Positions 1 to 8,498 of a DNA stretch of 47,226 nt are shown here, in pieces. The position numbers were made by a program, and so were the translations under genes. Below the pieces are notes generated by a model. That model was not told the origin of the DNA, searched no databases, and saw only the letters and a program-made list of their open reading frames with translations. Each line of letters starts with the position of its first letter. Within the stretch, counting starts at the first letter, position 1. The DNA is from Gammaproteobacteria bacterium. Lineage in GTDB: Bacteria > Pseudomonadota > Gammaproteobacteria > Arenicellales > JAANXG01. Location of the stretch: the NCBI GenBank assembly GCA_024638505.1, contig JAHEKE010000024.1, positions 1 to 47,226 on the forward strand, read 5' to 3'.

Positions 1-136
1 CAATCTTGCGCGAATATAAATCCATGATCACCGCCAGATATAACCAGCCCTGTTGCGTCGAGATATACGTGATATCCGAGGCCCAACGACGGTTCACACA
101 AGGGGCACTAAAGTCCTGTCTCTTATCGTCCCGATA
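1..136 (-). pseudogene. IS3-family transposase (OrfB) fragment
   Basis: Reading the minus strand from about 136 down to base 1 gives an integrase-core (rve) segment with [10 protein letters not shown] and [16 protein letters not shown], the conserved DITY and [11 protein letters not shown] blocks of IS3-group OrfB transposases. The frame runs off the left edge, so the rest of the domain may lie outside the window. Upstream in the same frame a TAA stop at 137-139 interrupts the reading frame, and no transposase N-terminus follows, so the copy is at least 5'-truncated. It abuts an integrase relic on the other strand. I see no terminal inverted repeat inside the window. Family assignment is firm; functional state is inferred as dead. 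Confidence 0.8.
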
Positions 137-149
137 TTATGCTCGATGA

Positions 150-333
150 GTTGATGCTCGGATCAGGGACATTGGCCTTGATCCCTCGAAATACGGCATT
201 CACTCTCTTTGAAGAACCAAAGTCTTTGGCGGACGAAGAACTTAAGGGCCATTGCATTGCTCTTGGGCTATGCCAAACTTGAAAATACGGTTAGGTATCT
301 GGGGATAGAAGTCGTCTACTTCCATCACCCGTG
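150..333 (+). pseudogene. Tyrosine recombinase/integrase C-terminal relic
   Basis: Plus-strand translation gives ARIRDIGLDPSKYGIHSL, then an in-frame TGA where these proteins have Arg (HSLRRTK). After a frame change follow NLRAIALLLGYAKLENTV and RYLGIEV. This is the end of the catalytic domain of phage-type tyrosine integrases (HSLRRTK...NLRAVQLLLGHSKLESTVRYLGIEV). The usual HSLRR and LLGHSKLE positions are mutated and the N-terminal two-thirds is missing. It is therefore a decayed fragment with at least one stop and one frameshift. Together with the neighbouring transposase and comM pieces it marks an old integration site. Boundaries are approximate. Confidence 0.75.
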
Positions 334-373
334 TTATTCAGTCGATGAAGCGGACAAAAAAAGAGTGGCTGCA

Positions 374-573
374 ACGCACAGCAGATAACGCTTCACCATT
401 GATGTTGTCCGTGTGTAGATACTGCCGTGGCACTGCAGGAACCTCTACCTGAATATCAATGCGGTCGAGTAACGGGCCGGAGACTCTGGAACGGCTATTT
501 TTTAAATCTGCTCTTCGGTAAACCGGCACCGCCCACTGGGATCTCCTGCCCAACAGCAGGGGCAGGTGTTCAT
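374..573 (-). pseudogene. comM: comM (YifB, Mg-chelatase-like ATPase) internal fragment
   Basis: On the minus strand one frame reads MNTCPCCWAGDPSGRCRF then TEEQI, and the next frame continues SRSRVSGPLLDRIDIQVEVP and ends with GEALSAVR. This is the MNPCPCGYxGDPxxxC...RYRxRxSGPLLDRIDLxVEVP stretch of ComM/YifB. The frame changes in an A-rich run near 499-507. Only about 65 of roughly 500 residues remain, with no start or catalytic N-terminus. ComM is a branch-migration helicase for natural transformation, and the gene is a known integration hotspot (for example AbaR islands in Acinetobacter). Finding a piece of it beside an integrase relic is consistent with that. This fragment overlaps the false N-terminal extension of the next gene. 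Confidence 0.8.
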
Positions 574-624
574 GCATTTTGGGTATACTGCACATCTGAC
601 ACCCGTTTTGAAAAAGGAGAAGCT

Positions 625-1413
625 GTGCCTGAGTCCAGCGCTAAATACGATGAGGACACTGCAAGATCTACCGAACGCGCCTATCTTACTCCAGAAATCA
701 CACAGCAGCGCATGGCGACGCTGCAGGCGCTGGCGCTCCGCTACGGCCAGCGTGTCCTCGATATCGGTGTCGGGCCCGGTCTGCTGGCCCAAGATATGGC
801 GCTGCTGGTAGGCGCTACTGGTAAGGTGATCGGCATTGACAATGCCGCCGCAATGGTTGGAATAGCGCGCAAGCGTTGCGCCGACTTGCCGCAGGTTAAA
901 GTTGATTCAGGTGAAGCGCAGAAGCTGGAGTTTCCGCAGCATCATTTTGACGCGGTTGTCTGTACCCAGGTCTTGTTGTACGTCACTGAGGTGGAACAGG
1001 CACTGGCCGAAATGCGGCGTGTGCTCAAGCCCGGAGGACGGGCAGTCATCGTTGAGACAGACTGGAACGGACTGGTGTTGAGTTCGAATTTTCCTGACCT
1101 AACCGAAATCATGATCCAGAGCTGGGACGCGGAGGTGGCCTCTCCTAATCTTCCACCCGTATTGCAGCCAATGCTCAAAAACGCGGGATTCGGCGGGATC
1201 TCGGTGTCGGCGATACCGGTCATAGTGGCCAGCTGTGTGCGGGGGAATTATGCGCACAGTATGATCCAACAGCTCAGCCACTGCGCGGTCAAGCAGGGCA
1301 GGGTAACCGAAACCGAAGCGCGCAAATGGAAAGAAGACCTTTACCAGAAGCACCGTGACGATGCTTTTTTTTACTGTATCAACAGGTTTTTATTTACAGC
1401 TTCCGCATTTTAA
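625..1413 (+). CDS. Class I SAM-dependent methyltransferase
   Basis: A 262-residue protein with a Methyltransf_11/25-type Rossmann fold. Motif I is VLDIGVGPGLLAQDMA, followed by the acidic loop VIGIDNAAAMVGIARKR, the motif FDAVVCTQVLLYV, and VLKPGGRAVIVETDW after the fourth strand. It probably methylates a small molecule; the substrate cannot be read from sequence. The frame is open from 427, but that extension overlaps the comM relic. I chose GTG at 625 because AGGAGA sits about 5 bases upstream and the protein from there has a normal N-terminus (PESSAKYDEDTARSTER). It stands alone between the integration scar and the purine operon. Confidence 0.75.
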   Translation: MPESSAKYDEDTARSTERAYLTPEITQQRMATLQALALRYGQRVLDIGVGPGLLAQDMALLVGATGKVIGIDNAAAMVGIARKRCADLPQVKVDSGEAQKLEFPQHHFDAVVCTQVLLYVTEVEQALAEMRRVLKPGGRAVIVETDWNGLVLSSNFPDLTEIMIQSWDAEVASPNLPPVLQPMLKNAGFGGISVSAIPVIVASCVRGNYAHSMIQQLSHCAVKQGRVTETEARKWKEDLYQKHRDDAFFYCINRFLFTASAF

Positions 1414-1428
1414 GAATCGGTATCTGTA

Positions 1429-1434
1429 TATAAT
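1429..1434 (+). promoter_or_regulatory. Possible -10 element for the purine operon
   Basis: A perfect TATAAT lies in the spacer upstream of the purine operon, about 200 bases before uraH. No convincing -35 box is at 17 bases (the site reads CATTTT). It is only a candidate. Confidence 0.25.
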
Positions 1435-1567
1435 GTATCGACCGCAGATTCGCTCGATTGAGGCGGGTTGCATGCGACAAGAGGCGCAGCATAAGTGACC
1501 CCATTTACCTGCTCAATCTGTGCTTGAGCGAGGCACCCGGTCCCGGCTGACCGCTTTATTTCAACTC

Positions 1568-1596
1568 GTTTAATAGCGTTAACCGTGGTTTAATAG
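1568..1596 (+). repeat. Direct repeat GTTTAATAG x2, possible operator
   Basis: GTTTAATAG occurs at 1568-1576 and again at 1588-1596, 20 bases apart (about two helical turns). TTAACC and GGTTTAA also form an imperfect dyad between them. The repeat sits about 40 bases upstream of uraH, the first gene of the purine operon, so a regulator could bind here. No regulator gene is adjacent. Confidence 0.3.
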
Positions 1597-1630
1597 GGTC
1601 GCTACCGCCCCACCGTAACAGCGATTGGAT

Positions 1631-1978
1631 ATGGGTCGATTAACCACACACGTTCTGGATACTGCGCAGGGTAAGCCCGGAGCCGGCATTAAAATAGAGT
1701 TGTTCAAATTAGAGCGTGAACGCCTATACGTAAAAACGACCAACACCAACGGCGAAGGCCGGACGGATGAGCCGCTGTTGGACCGGGATGAGTTTTCCTC
1801 AGGCACCTGGGAGTTGGTATTCACCGTCGACCAGTATTTTTTGGATTCTGCGCTCGCCGTGTCGGAGCCGCCCTTTCTCGACCAGATCACAATCAGGTTT
1901 ACCATTTCGACAGATGGTCATTACCACATTCCGCTGCTGGTCTCACCCTGGAGCTACGCCACATATCGCGGGAGCTGA
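1631..1978 (+). CDS. uraH: 5-hydroxyisourate hydrolase (transthyretin-like)
   Basis: Hydrolyses 5-hydroxyisourate, the product of urate oxidation, to OHCU in the route to allantoin. The 115-residue protein has the family signatures at both ends: GRLTTHVLDTAQGKPGAG at the N-terminus, a GRTDEPLL segment in the middle, and the C-terminal tetrapeptide YRGS. I prefer ATG at 1631 to an in-frame TTG at 1625, because the family begins a few residues before LTTHVLD. The stop overlaps the xdhA start by one base (TGATG), so translation is probably coupled. It heads the purine operon, and urate oxidase and OHCU decarboxylase follow further down. Its length is typical for the family. Confidence 0.93.
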   Translation: MGRLTTHVLDTAQGKPGAGIKIELFKLERERLYVKTTNTNGEGRTDEPLLDRDEFSSGTWELVFTVDQYFLDSALAVSEPPFLDQITIRFTISTDGHYHIPLLVSPWSYATYRGS

Positions 1979-3501
1979 TGGGCATGGATAACGCAAACAC
2001 CTCGCCCGGTGATGAAATCCGATTCGTTGTTGATGATGCGATCATGACCGTGAGGGACATCGACCCAACTCGCACCATACTGCAATATCTGCGGGAAGAC
2101 CTTAGATATACCGGCACCAAGGAGGGCTGCGCGGAGGGAGACTGCGGTGCCTGTACGATTGTTCTGGGTGAACTCGATGACAACGAGCAGTTGAGGTTGC
2201 GCGCGGTTAATTCGTGCATCCAGTTCCTACCTACTCTGGACGGCAGGCAGCTTATCACGGTAGAGAACCTGAGCCCGCCTGGCGGCCCGCTGCACCCGGT
2301 GCAGCAGGCGATGGTCGACTGCCACGGCTCACAGTGCGGATTCTGTACACCTGGTTTCGTCATGTCGCTGTTTGCGCTGTATAAATCAAACAGCGCGCCA
2401 ACGCGACGGGATATCGACGATGCACTGGCGGGAAATCTATGTCGCTGCACGGGGTATAGGCCGATCATAGACGCGGCGCGGAAGATGTATACCTATGGCA
2501 CGCGGGCCCAATCCTGGCTGGATCATCCTTTTCAGCGAGATGCGCGGGTAAGCCATGAGGAGCAGCGTCTGGTTGAGATGTTGAAGTCGTTACAACGCAA
2601 CAAGCTGTTTCAGATGGATACCGCTGGTGTGCGCTTTTTTGCGCCAACCAATTTAACCGAGCTCGCTCGGCTGACAGCGCAACATCCTGACGCGCAAATT
2701 TTAGCCGGCGGAACCGACGTAGGGCTGTGGGTTACCAAACAACTCACTGAGCTGAATACGATTATCTATATCGGTAAGGTTTGTGAATTGAGTCGAGTTG
2801 CTGTCGCTGATGGTTACATTGAGATCGGGGCAGGGGTGACGCTAACCGATGCCATGCCAATCCTTGTTAAGCATTATCAGGAGCTGGAAGAGCTGTTCGT
2901 GCGCTTTGCTTCACCACCGATTCGCAACGCGGCTACCTTAGGCGGGAACATCGCGAACGGGTCGCCAATCGGTGATTCCATGCCGGCGCTTATCAGCCTG
3001 GGTGCTACGATCGTATTGCGTAACCAGGATAAATCGAGGGAAATCGCGCTGGAGGATTTTTACATCGATTACCAGAAAAACGACAGACAGCCGGGAGAGG
3101 TGGTGGTGAAGGTGCGGATTCCGCTTCCCCGGCCCGAGCAACATGTGCGCAGTTACAAAATTACAAAGCGTTTCGATCAAGATATCTCGTCGGTGTGCGG
3201 AGCTTTCAGCATGACGCTGGAGGACGATACGGTGGCCCAGATTAAAATTTGTTACGGTGGTGTTGCCGCGATTCCGCAAAGGGCCATCGCCTGCGAGCAG
3301 GCGTTACTGGGCAAAAGGTGGAGCGAATCCACAGTGCGCGAGGCCATGCGCACGCTGCAGCGGGATTTCCAGCCGATTACCGATATGCGCGCAAGCAGCA
3401 GGTATCGTTCCACGGTAGCGCGCAACCTGCTGTACAAATTCTTCCTGGAAACCTCCGGCTTTGCCCGGCTCGAGACCCGCGTTTACTGCCATGGCCGCTG
3501 A
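1978..3501 (+). CDS. xdhA: Xanthine dehydrogenase small subunit (2Fe-2S, FAD)
   Basis: Electron-transfer subunit of xanthine dehydrogenase, which oxidises hypoxanthine to xanthine and xanthine to urate. In its 507 residues, the plant-type 2Fe-2S domain has Cys51, 56, 59 and 80 (KEGCAEGDCGAC). The second all-helical 2Fe-2S domain has Cys120, 123, 155 and 157 (CGFCTPG, CRCTGYRPI). A vanillyl-oxidase-type FAD domain starts near residue 210, with ILAGGTDVGLW and ATLGGNIANGSPIGD. Length and domain order match the bacterial two-subunit enzyme. ATG at 1978 overlaps the uraH stop, and the 3' end overlaps xdhB by about 11 bases. The XdhB partner is immediately downstream. Confidence 0.95.
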   Translation: MGMDNANTSPGDEIRFVVDDAIMTVRDIDPTRTILQYLREDLRYTGTKEGCAEGDCGACTIVLGELDDNEQLRLRAVNSCIQFLPTLDGRQLITVENLSPPGGPLHPVQQAMVDCHGSQCGFCTPGFVMSLFALYKSNSAPTRRDIDDALAGNLCRCTGYRPIIDAARKMYTYGTRAQSWLDHPFQRDARVSHEEQRLVEMLKSLQRNKLFQMDTAGVRFFAPTNLTELARLTAQHPDAQILAGGTDVGLWVTKQLTELNTIIYIGKVCELSRVAVADGYIEIGAGVTLTDAMPILVKHYQELEELFVRFASPPIRNAATLGGNIANGSPIGDSMPALISLGATIVLRNQDKSREIALEDFYIDYQKNDRQPGEVVVKVRIPLPRPEQHVRSYKITKRFDQDISSVCGAFSMTLEDDTVAQIKICYGGVAAIPQRAIACEQALLGKRWSESTVREAMRTLQRDFQPITDMRASSRYRSTVARNLLYKFFLETSGFARLETRVYCHGR

Positions 3502-5839
3502 TCCGGGATCGATATCCGCTGTCAAAGGCGGTGTGGGCGAGAGGCTGCCGCACGACAGCGCGCACCTTCACGTCTGTGGACGCGCGTTTTACACCGATGA
3601 TATTCCGGAACCGAGAGGTATGCTGCATGCCGCCATTGGGCAAAGCAAGGTTGCTCATGCGCGCATTGCCAGGCTGGATCTGAATTCGGTGTTGACTGCG
3701 CCAGGCGTTGTTGCCGCAATGATTGCGGAAGATATTCCAGGGAAGAACAACTACGGACCGGTGCTGGAAGACGACCCCATATTCGCCCCGGGACTGGTGC
3801 AATACGTCGGTCAGCCCGTTTTCGCCGTCGCCGCGGAGTCTTATTTGCAGGCCCGGCGCGCGGTGCGGCGCGCCGAAATCGACTATGAAGAATTGACCCC
3901 GATCCTGGACATCGATACGGCGGTCAAAGCGAACAGTTTTGTCCTGCCGTCAGCAAACATGCAGCAGGGGAACAGCAAACAGGCTCTGGCCAAGGCGAAA
4001 CATCGGCTGCAGGGGCGGGTGCACCTGGGCGGACAGGATCAGTTCTATCTAGAGGGGCATATCGCTTTGGCGTTACCGCAAGAAGATGGCGACATGCTGG
4101 TGTACAGTTCGACGCAACATCCCGGCGAGGTGCAGCACCTGGTTGCACTTGCGCTCAATAAGGAGTCCAAGGACGTGGTCGTAGAGTGCCGGCGCATGGG
4201 GGGCGCCTTCGGCGGTAAGGAGAGTCAACCCGCGCTGTTTGCCGCCATCGCGGCCCTGTTTGCGCAGAAAACCGGACGCGCGGTGAAACTGAGGCTGGAT
4301 CGCGATGACGATATGATCATTACCGGCAAGCGGCATGATTACGTTATTGACTATGACGTGGGTTTCGATGAGCGCGGCCAAATCCAGGGGATCGAATTCA
4401 TCTTCGCCTCCCGCTGCGGTATGTCGGCAGACTTGTCCGGGGCGGTCAATGATCGCACCATGTTCCACTGCGACAACGCCTATTACCTCGGCGATGTAAA
4501 CATCGTTTCCCACCGATGCAAAACCAATACGGTATCGAATACCGCTTTTCGGGGGTTCGGTGGCCCGCAGGGAATGTTTGCCATAGAGCACGTTGTCGAC
4601 GAAATTGCTCGCTTCTTAGGCAAAGACCCGCTTGATGTTCGCAAGGTAAATTTTTATGGCGTGGGTGAACGTGATGTAACACCCTACCAGCAGAAAGTGG
4701 AAGACAACATCATCCACGATATTGTCGCTCGGCTGGAGAAATCAGCCGACTACGCACAACGCCGCGGTCAGATTCGACAGTTCAATGCCAACAGCCGGTT
4801 TTTGAAAAAAGGTATTGCGCTGACTCCGGTCAAGTTCGGCATATCATTTACCGCGACCCATCTGAATCAGGCCGGAGCGCTGCTCAATGTCTATACCGAC
4901 GGTACGGTGCACCTAAATCACGGCGGTACTGAAATGGGGCAGGGGTTGTTTACCAAAGTGGCGCAGGTTGTTGCCGAGGAGCTGCAGATCGACGTTGACC
5001 GCATAAAGATCACTGCATCGGATACGAGTAAGGTTCCCAACGCGTCCGCCACCGCTGCTTCCAGCGGCTCAGATCTGAATGGGAAAGCCGCCCAAGCGGC
5101 GGCACGAGCTATCAAGGACCGCCTGCTTGGGTTTGCCGCAGGACATTTCGATGTAGCCTTGGAGCAGGTAATTATGCGTAACAATATGGTGTACGTTGGT
5201 GATAAATCGATGTCCTTCGCCGAACTCACCAAGCTGGCTCATTTCAATCGGGTATCTTTGTCAGCCACCGGTTTTTATCGTACTCCTGAAATTCACTATG
5301 ATCGAAAAACGTTCAGCGGGCGGCCGTTTTTTTACTACGCGTATGGCGCAGCTGTTGCCGAAGTGATCATTGATACCTTGACCGGTGAATACCGCCTCTT
5401 GCGCGCGGATATCCTGCACGATTGTGGGCAGTCACTGAATCCCGCAATTGACCTCGGGCAAATCGAAGGCGGATTTGTTCAAGGCATGGGCTGGTTGACG
5501 TCCGAAACACTGTGGTGGAATGAAGCGGGTGAGCTGAAAACCCACGCACCATCCACTTACAAAATACCGGTGTGTTCGGATTTCCCGGTGGACTTCAGGG
5601 TGAAGATATTGGAGTCGGGTAAAAACCGCGAGGACAGCATCTATCGGTCTAAAGCGGTGGGAGAGCCGCCGTTGATGCTGGCCATCTCTGTGTTTCATGC
5701 CATTAAGGATGCGATCGCCGGCGTGGTTGGGTACAAATGGAGCCCCAAATTGAACGCCCCGGCAACTCCGGAGGAAGTATTGACCGCTGTGGAGGAGATC
5801 AGGACGCGGCGGGTAGATCAGCGGAGGCAGGCAGGATGA
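3491..5839 (+). CDS. xdhB: Xanthine dehydrogenase large subunit (Mo cofactor)
   Basis: Molybdopterin-binding catalytic subunit of 782 residues, the usual length. Active-site motifs of the xanthine oxidase family are present: GGAFGGKES with the substrate-binding Glu near 244, NDRTMFH and AFRGFGGPQG with Arg near 322 and 354, GGTEMGQGL in the Mo-cofactor site, and KAVGEPP with the catalytic Glu near 725. The Glu/Arg set is that of purine-oxidising enzymes rather than CO or aldehyde dehydrogenases. An in-frame TTG exists at 3461, but ATG at 3491 gives the family start (MAADPGS). The stop overlaps the xdhC start (ATGA). Confidence 0.95.
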   Translation: MAADPGSISAVKGGVGERLPHDSAHLHVCGRAFYTDDIPEPRGMLHAAIGQSKVAHARIARLDLNSVLTAPGVVAAMIAEDIPGKNNYGPVLEDDPIFAPGLVQYVGQPVFAVAAESYLQARRAVRRAEIDYEELTPILDIDTAVKANSFVLPSANMQQGNSKQALAKAKHRLQGRVHLGGQDQFYLEGHIALALPQEDGDMLVYSSTQHPGEVQHLVALALNKESKDVVVECRRMGGAFGGKESQPALFAAIAALFAQKTGRAVKLRLDRDDDMIITGKRHDYVIDYDVGFDERGQIQGIEFIFASRCGMSADLSGAVNDRTMFHCDNAYYLGDVNIVSHRCKTNTVSNTAFRGFGGPQGMFAIEHVVDEIARFLGKDPLDVRKVNFYGVGERDVTPYQQKVEDNIIHDIVARLEKSADYAQRRGQIRQFNANSRFLKKGIALTPVKFGISFTATHLNQAGALLNVYTDGTVHLNHGGTEMGQGLFTKVAQVVAEELQIDVDRIKITASDTSKVPNASATAASSGSDLNGKAAQAAARAIKDRLLGFAAGHFDVALEQVIMRNNMVYVGDKSMSFAELTKLAHFNRVSLSATGFYRTPEIHYDRKTFSGRPFFYYAYGAAVAEVIIDTLTGEYRLLRADILHDCGQSLNPAIDLGQIEGGFVQGMGWLTSETLWWNEAGELKTHAPSTYKIPVCSDFPVDFRVKILESGKNREDSIYRSKAVGEPPLMLAISVFHAIKDAIAGVVGYKWSPKLNAPATPEEVLTAVEEIRTRRVDQRRQAG

Positions 5840-6912
5840 CAGACTGGGTACAAGCGCTGCACGCGGCCGCGTCATCGGGACAGCACTGCATGCTGGTCAG
5901 TATTGTGCGGGCTCAGGGCTCCACGCCGCGTGAACTGGGGGCGAAAATGGTTGTGACCGAGCAGGGTTCGTTTGCCACCATCGGCGGCGGGCGATTTGAG
6001 TACGAGTGCGTGCAACTTGCCAGACGACTCTTACAGCAGAGGGTCGCGCACGAGATACGCCGCTTTTCTCTCGGCCCCAGCCTGGGCCAATGCTGCGGCG
6101 GCGCAGCGGAGGTTAGCTTCGACCTGGTTGAAAGCGAGTCTAAATGGGTTAGCCATCTGGCTGATCAGCTGCGGCACGGTGCCGTGGTCCTGGCCAGCGT
6201 GGTGCAGGCCGCGGCAAAGTATAGAGGCCATCGCTGGCTTGTAAGTGAGGGCGGCGTATTCGGGGAAATCGATGACGCCGCGCTTGATGCTCGAATTGGG
6301 GCCGCCGGCCGGCACTTGCTTGACACCCGGGCTGAGGCCGAAATTGTTCACTTTGCCGACGCATTGGGACGGGACATAACTGTGCTGGTCGAGCCCGTTT
6401 TACCACACGCGCTGGACGTCGTACTGTTTGGGGCAGGCCATGTCGGCCAGGCCCTTGTATCTACCCTTGCTGGTTTGGCGTGTCGTATCACCTGGGTGGA
6501 CAGCCGACGGGATGTGTTTCCCCGCGACGTACCTGCCAATGTGAGGTGCGTGGTGTCAGGTTTTCCGCAGGAGCAGGTGGATGCTGCTCCGGCTGACAGC
6601 TACTATCTGGTCATGACCCACAGTCACCCTCTGGACCAGATGATCTGTGAGAAAATATTGGGCAGAGACGATTTCCGTTACTGTGGATTAATCGGATCCA
6701 AGTCTAAACGCAGGAAATTTGAAAAGCGTTTTCTCGCTCACGGCCTACCCGCGCGCCTAATCGAAAAGCTGACCTGTCCCATCGGGATAGATGGAATCTC
6801 CGGTAAACGTCCGGAGGAAATCAGTATCGCTGTCGCCGCACAGCTGCTGCAGGTGAGTCAGGGTCATGCCCAACCGGCCCGATCCCTCCGTCCGCGGCTC
6901 GCCGCAAGCTGA
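5836..6912 (+). CDS. xdhC: XdhC, molybdenum cofactor insertion protein
   Basis: XdhC/CoxI-family chaperone that binds the molybdenum cofactor, helps its sulfuration and delivers it to XdhB; it is not a subunit of the final enzyme. The 358-residue protein has the N-terminal XdhC domain (VSIVRAQGSTPRELGAKM, IGGGRFEYE, GQCCGG) and a C-terminal Rossmann domain (VVLFGAGHVGQALV, YYLVMTHSHPLDQ, YCGLIGSKSKRRKF, CPIGIDGISGKRPEEI). The upstream open frame from 5737 lies inside xdhB. ATG at 5836 has GGAGG at 5823-5827 and overlaps the xdhB stop by four bases, which sets the start. Confidence 0.93.
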   Translation: MTDWVQALHAAASSGQHCMLVSIVRAQGSTPRELGAKMVVTEQGSFATIGGGRFEYECVQLARRLLQQRVAHEIRRFSLGPSLGQCCGGAAEVSFDLVESESKWVSHLADQLRHGAVVLASVVQAAAKYRGHRWLVSEGGVFGEIDDAALDARIGAAGRHLLDTRAEAEIVHFADALGRDITVLVEPVLPHALDVVLFGAGHVGQALVSTLAGLACRITWVDSRRDVFPRDVPANVRCVVSGFPQEQVDAAPADSYYLVMTHSHPLDQMICEKILGRDDFRYCGLIGSKSKRRKFEKRFLAHGLPARLIEKLTCPIGIDGISGKRPEEISIAVAAQLLQVSQGHAQPARSLRPRLAAS

Positions 6913-6926
6913 GTACAGCTAAAAGC

Positions 6927-8498
6927 ATGGCGCAGCGCGATCGAACCGCCGTCGAACCCAGGCTCGCGCTCAGCGGCATTACTAAGATATACCCAACCGT
7001 TATCGCCAACGATAACGTTAACCTCAAAGTTTATCCCGGCGAAATACATGCTGTGCTGGGTGAAAACGGCGCAGGTAAGAGCACTTTAATGAAGATTATT
7101 TACGGCGTTACCAAGCCTGATCGGGGAGAAATTATCTGGCAAGGCAAGCCGGTTGAGATCGCGCGTCCCGCTGAGGCAAGGCGCCTGGGCATCGGCATGG
7201 TATTTCAACATTTCTCTTTGTTTGAAACGCTAACCGTTGCGCAGAATATAGCCTTAGGTGTTGATCAGGAATTTGATCTAGAGAAATTATCTGCCCAGAT
7301 CAGTGAGGTGTCGCACAACTACGGCTTGCCGTTGGATCCAAAGCGAATGGTGCATTCCCTCTCCGTCGGTGAGCGCCAGCGCGTCGAAATCGTGCGCTGC
7401 TTGCTGCAGAAACCGCGGCTGCTGATTATGGATGAACCGACTTCCGTACTGACGCCGCAAGCCGTGCGGACCCTGTTTGATACCCTGCGTCGCCTGGCGC
7501 AGGAGGGATGCAGCATTCTGTATATCAGCCATAAGCTGGAAGAGATCCGTGAACTGTGTCACAGCGCGACGGTGATGCGGGGTGGCCGGGTTACCGCGGA
7601 GGCGGATCCGCAGCAAGAAACCGCTTCCAGCCTGGCACGCATGATGATCGGGCGCGAGCTTCCGGTTTGTGAGCATGGCACTGCCCGGCAAGGCGGAGCA
7701 GCTCGACTGGTAATCAGCGGCCTGTCACGTCCCGCGGATGATCCGTTCGGCACCGATTTGCGGGACATCAACCTACAAGTAAACGGAGGCGAAATCGTTG
7801 GTATAGCCGGAATCTCAGGCAACGGTCAGCAGGAGCTGCTTCTAACCTTGAGCGGCGAACGGCCATTGAACCGGCGTGATGCCGCCGCTATAAAAATCGA
7901 TGGTCACGATGTCGGCCATCTCGGCGCCTCGGCGCGCAGGGATCTGGGGCTGACCTTTGTTCCTGAGGAGCGGCTGGGACGCGGGGCGGTACCGCCCATG
8001 TCGCTGTCTGAAAATTCTCTGCTCACCGGACATCGCAGTGGAATGGTTCGCTTTGGATTGATCAAGGCTAACAAGGTAAAGGAATTTGCCGAAAAATGTG
8101 TAAAGAATTTTGACGTGCGCTGTGGTGGTGTGCATGCCGCGGCTAAAAGTCTGTCGGGGGGGAATCTGCAAAAATTTATTGTCGGACGTGAAATTTTACA
8201 AAAACCCAATGTGCTTATTGCTGCACAACCCACTTGGGGAGTCGATGTGGGCGCGGCGGCGGTGATCCGCCAGGAGTTGATCGACCTGCGCAACCAGGGG
8301 CTAGCCGTGCTGGTGATATCTGAAGAGCTGGAAGAGTTGTTTGAGATATGCGACCGCATCGTTGTTATTGCGAACGGGCGGCTGTCACCAATCAAAGCTA
8401 CTGCTGACACCAATATGGAAGAGATCGGGATGTGGATGAGTGGATTATTCCCGGAGGAACGGGAACAGCCGGTGGTCCGTGAATCTGGCCATGCTTAA
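6927..8498 (+). CDS. BMP-type ABC importer ATPase (two ABC domains)
   Basis: A 523-residue ATPase of the simple-sugar/nucleoside family (RbsA/YufO/NupO-like) with two fused nucleotide-binding domains. The first is complete: Walker A GENGAGKST, signature LSVGERQRVEI, Walker B LLIMDEPTS. The second has a degenerate Walker A (GISGNGQQEL), a signature LSGGNLQKFIVGREI and a Gln-rich site where Walker B should be (LIAAQPTWGVD), which is usual for this family. It starts 14 bases after xdhC and overlaps the first permease by eight bases. With the two permeases and the BMP-family binding protein it should import nucleosides or purine bases, as the purine operon context also suggests. The exact substrate is inferred. 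Confidence 0.92.
   Translation: MAQRDRTAVEPRLALSGITKIYPTVIANDNVNLKVYPGEIHAVLGENGAGKSTLMKIIYGVTKPDRGEIIWQGKPVEIARPAEARRLGIGMVFQHFSLFETLTVAQNIALGVDQEFDLEKLSAQISEVSHNYGLPLDPKRMVHSLSVGERQRVEIVRCLLQKPRLLIMDEPTSVLTPQAVRTLFDTLRRLAQEGCSILYISHKLEEIRELCHSATVMRGGRVTAEADPQQETASSLARMMIGRELPVCEHGTARQGGAARLVISGLSRPADDPFGTDLRDINLQVNGGEIVGIAGISGNGQQELLLTLSGERPLNRRDAAAIKIDGHDVGHLGASARRDLGLTFVPEERLGRGAVPPMSLSENSLLTGHRSGMVRFGLIKANKVKEFAEKCVKNFDVRCGGVHAAAKSLSGGNLQKFIVGREILQKPNVLIAAQPTWGVDVGAAAVIRQELIDLRNQGLAVLVISEELEELFEICDRIVVIANGRLSPIKATADTNMEEIGMWMSGLFPEEREQPVVRESGHA

Noticed and set aside
427-624. N-terminal extension of the methyltransferase frame
   Set aside because: It overlaps the comM relic on the other strand, has no family similarity, and a GTG with AGGAGA at 625 gives a normal start.
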